Shown: piece by piece, positions 4,794-5,094 of the stretch | Layout: every line of letters begins with the position of its first letter | Position numbering within the stretch: position 1 is the stretch's first letter | From: a bacterium | GTDB taxonomy: Bacteria > Vulcanimicrobiota > Xenobia > RGZZ01 | Reading direction: 5' to 3' | Length of the DNA stretch: 5,094 bases | Assembly (NCBI GenBank): GCA_021782195.1 | Contig: JAJXVI010000242.1 | Location: 1-5,094, forward strand | The notes under the pieces: generated by a model | Database searches by the model: none | Told to the model about the DNA's origin: nothing | What the model saw: only the letters and a program-made list of their open reading frames with translations | Translations under genes and position numbers: made by a program

Positions 4794-5093
4794 CTACAGC
4801 AGGTTGAAGGCGGCGAACGCCCCGTTGAAGCCGGCGTAGAAGGCGCTCATCCCTCCGGACATCTGGGCCCCCATGAACGGATTGAGTTGCGAGGAAGCAC
4901 CCTGCACAGAGGAGTTTGAACCCATACCGTATTGTGCGAGGAGGTCCATGCACTCCTGGTCGAGTGAACTGCAACCGAGGAGCGTTGAGTCTCCGTATCC
5001 TCCGCCGGTTGCCTGCGAACTGTATGACAGGCCCGGCGCGGTGCCCGTGAGCCCCCCGACCATCTGGTTTACATCGCTGCCAAACGAGGAGAA
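4794..5093 (-). CDS. Unidentified Gly/Ser/Met-rich protein, C-terminal 99 residues (5' end outside window)
   Basis: The frame runs open from the window edge to TAG 4796-4794. An ATG at 5063 has no ribosome binding site, and the frame is open before it, so this is most likely the end of a longer protein. The visible 99 residues contain no Lys, Arg or His, and only four Asp and one Glu, giving a net acidic segment rich in Gly, Ser, Ala, Gln and Met. There is a single Cys pair (GCSSLDQEC), and the end MSAFYAGFNGAFAAFNLL is hydrophobic and aromatic. I recognise no domain. The composition resembles surface, fibre-like or secreted low-complexity proteins rather than an enzyme, but that is an impression. 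It lies upstream of the LysM/NlpC gene on the same strand but is separated by a hairpin and a promoter, so it is probably a different transcript. Confidence 0.6.
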   Translation of the reverse strand, partial: FSSFGSDVNQMVGGLTGTAPGLSYSSQATGGGYGDSTLLGCSSLDQECMDLLAQYGMGSNSSVQGASSQLNPFMGAQMSGGMSAFYAGFNGAFAAFNLL

Positions 5094-5094
5094 G

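Overview
This is a GC-rich bacterial window of ordinary chromosomal character with four protein-coding genes, two of them cut by the window edges. There is no transposase, integrase, phage gene or CRISPR array. Three of the four products carry secretion signals or look exported. The families present (DUF5117/DUF4953 metalloprotease, LysM-NlpC/P60 hydrolase, an FMN nitroreductase of a type common in actinobacteria and other high-GC lineages) fit several environmental phyla, for example Gemmatimonadota, Armatimonadota or Acidobacteriota. The sequence does not settle which one.

Layout. Positions 2-2362 (+) encode a large secreted zinc metalloprotease whose extreme N-terminus lies before the window. 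Positions 2363-2789 form an intergenic zone of about 430 bases between convergent genes. It has no credible ORF but is packed with hairpins, two sets of decayed tandem repeats and two C8 tracts, and it ends in an elaborate 97-base three-way-junction fold (2662-2758). On the minus strand, read right to left, come the C-terminal end of an unidentified, Gly/Ser/Met-rich protein without Lys or Arg (4794-5093), a hairpin just after its stop, a promoter (4683-4711), a LysM/NlpC-P60 cell-wall hydrolase (3557-4684), an in-frame open stretch after its stop codon (3443-3556), and a nitroreductase (2790-3428).

How the genes relate. The hydrolase and nitroreductase are probably co-transcribed: same strand, 128-base gap, and no promoter or terminator recognised between them. 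A functional link between cell-wall cutting and flavin-dependent reduction is not evident. The metalloprotease is transcribed towards them and separated by the hairpin zone, which probably contains termination signals for one or both directions.

Most interesting points: the perfectly Watson-Crick-paired three-way-junction element in the convergent intergenic region; a near-consensus promoter whose -10 box overlaps the apparent ATG of the hydrolase and places the transcript start on an in-frame GTG, suggesting a leaderless mRNA; and a stop codon followed directly, in the same frame, by ATG and 36 further sense codons of similar Ala/Pro-rich composition.
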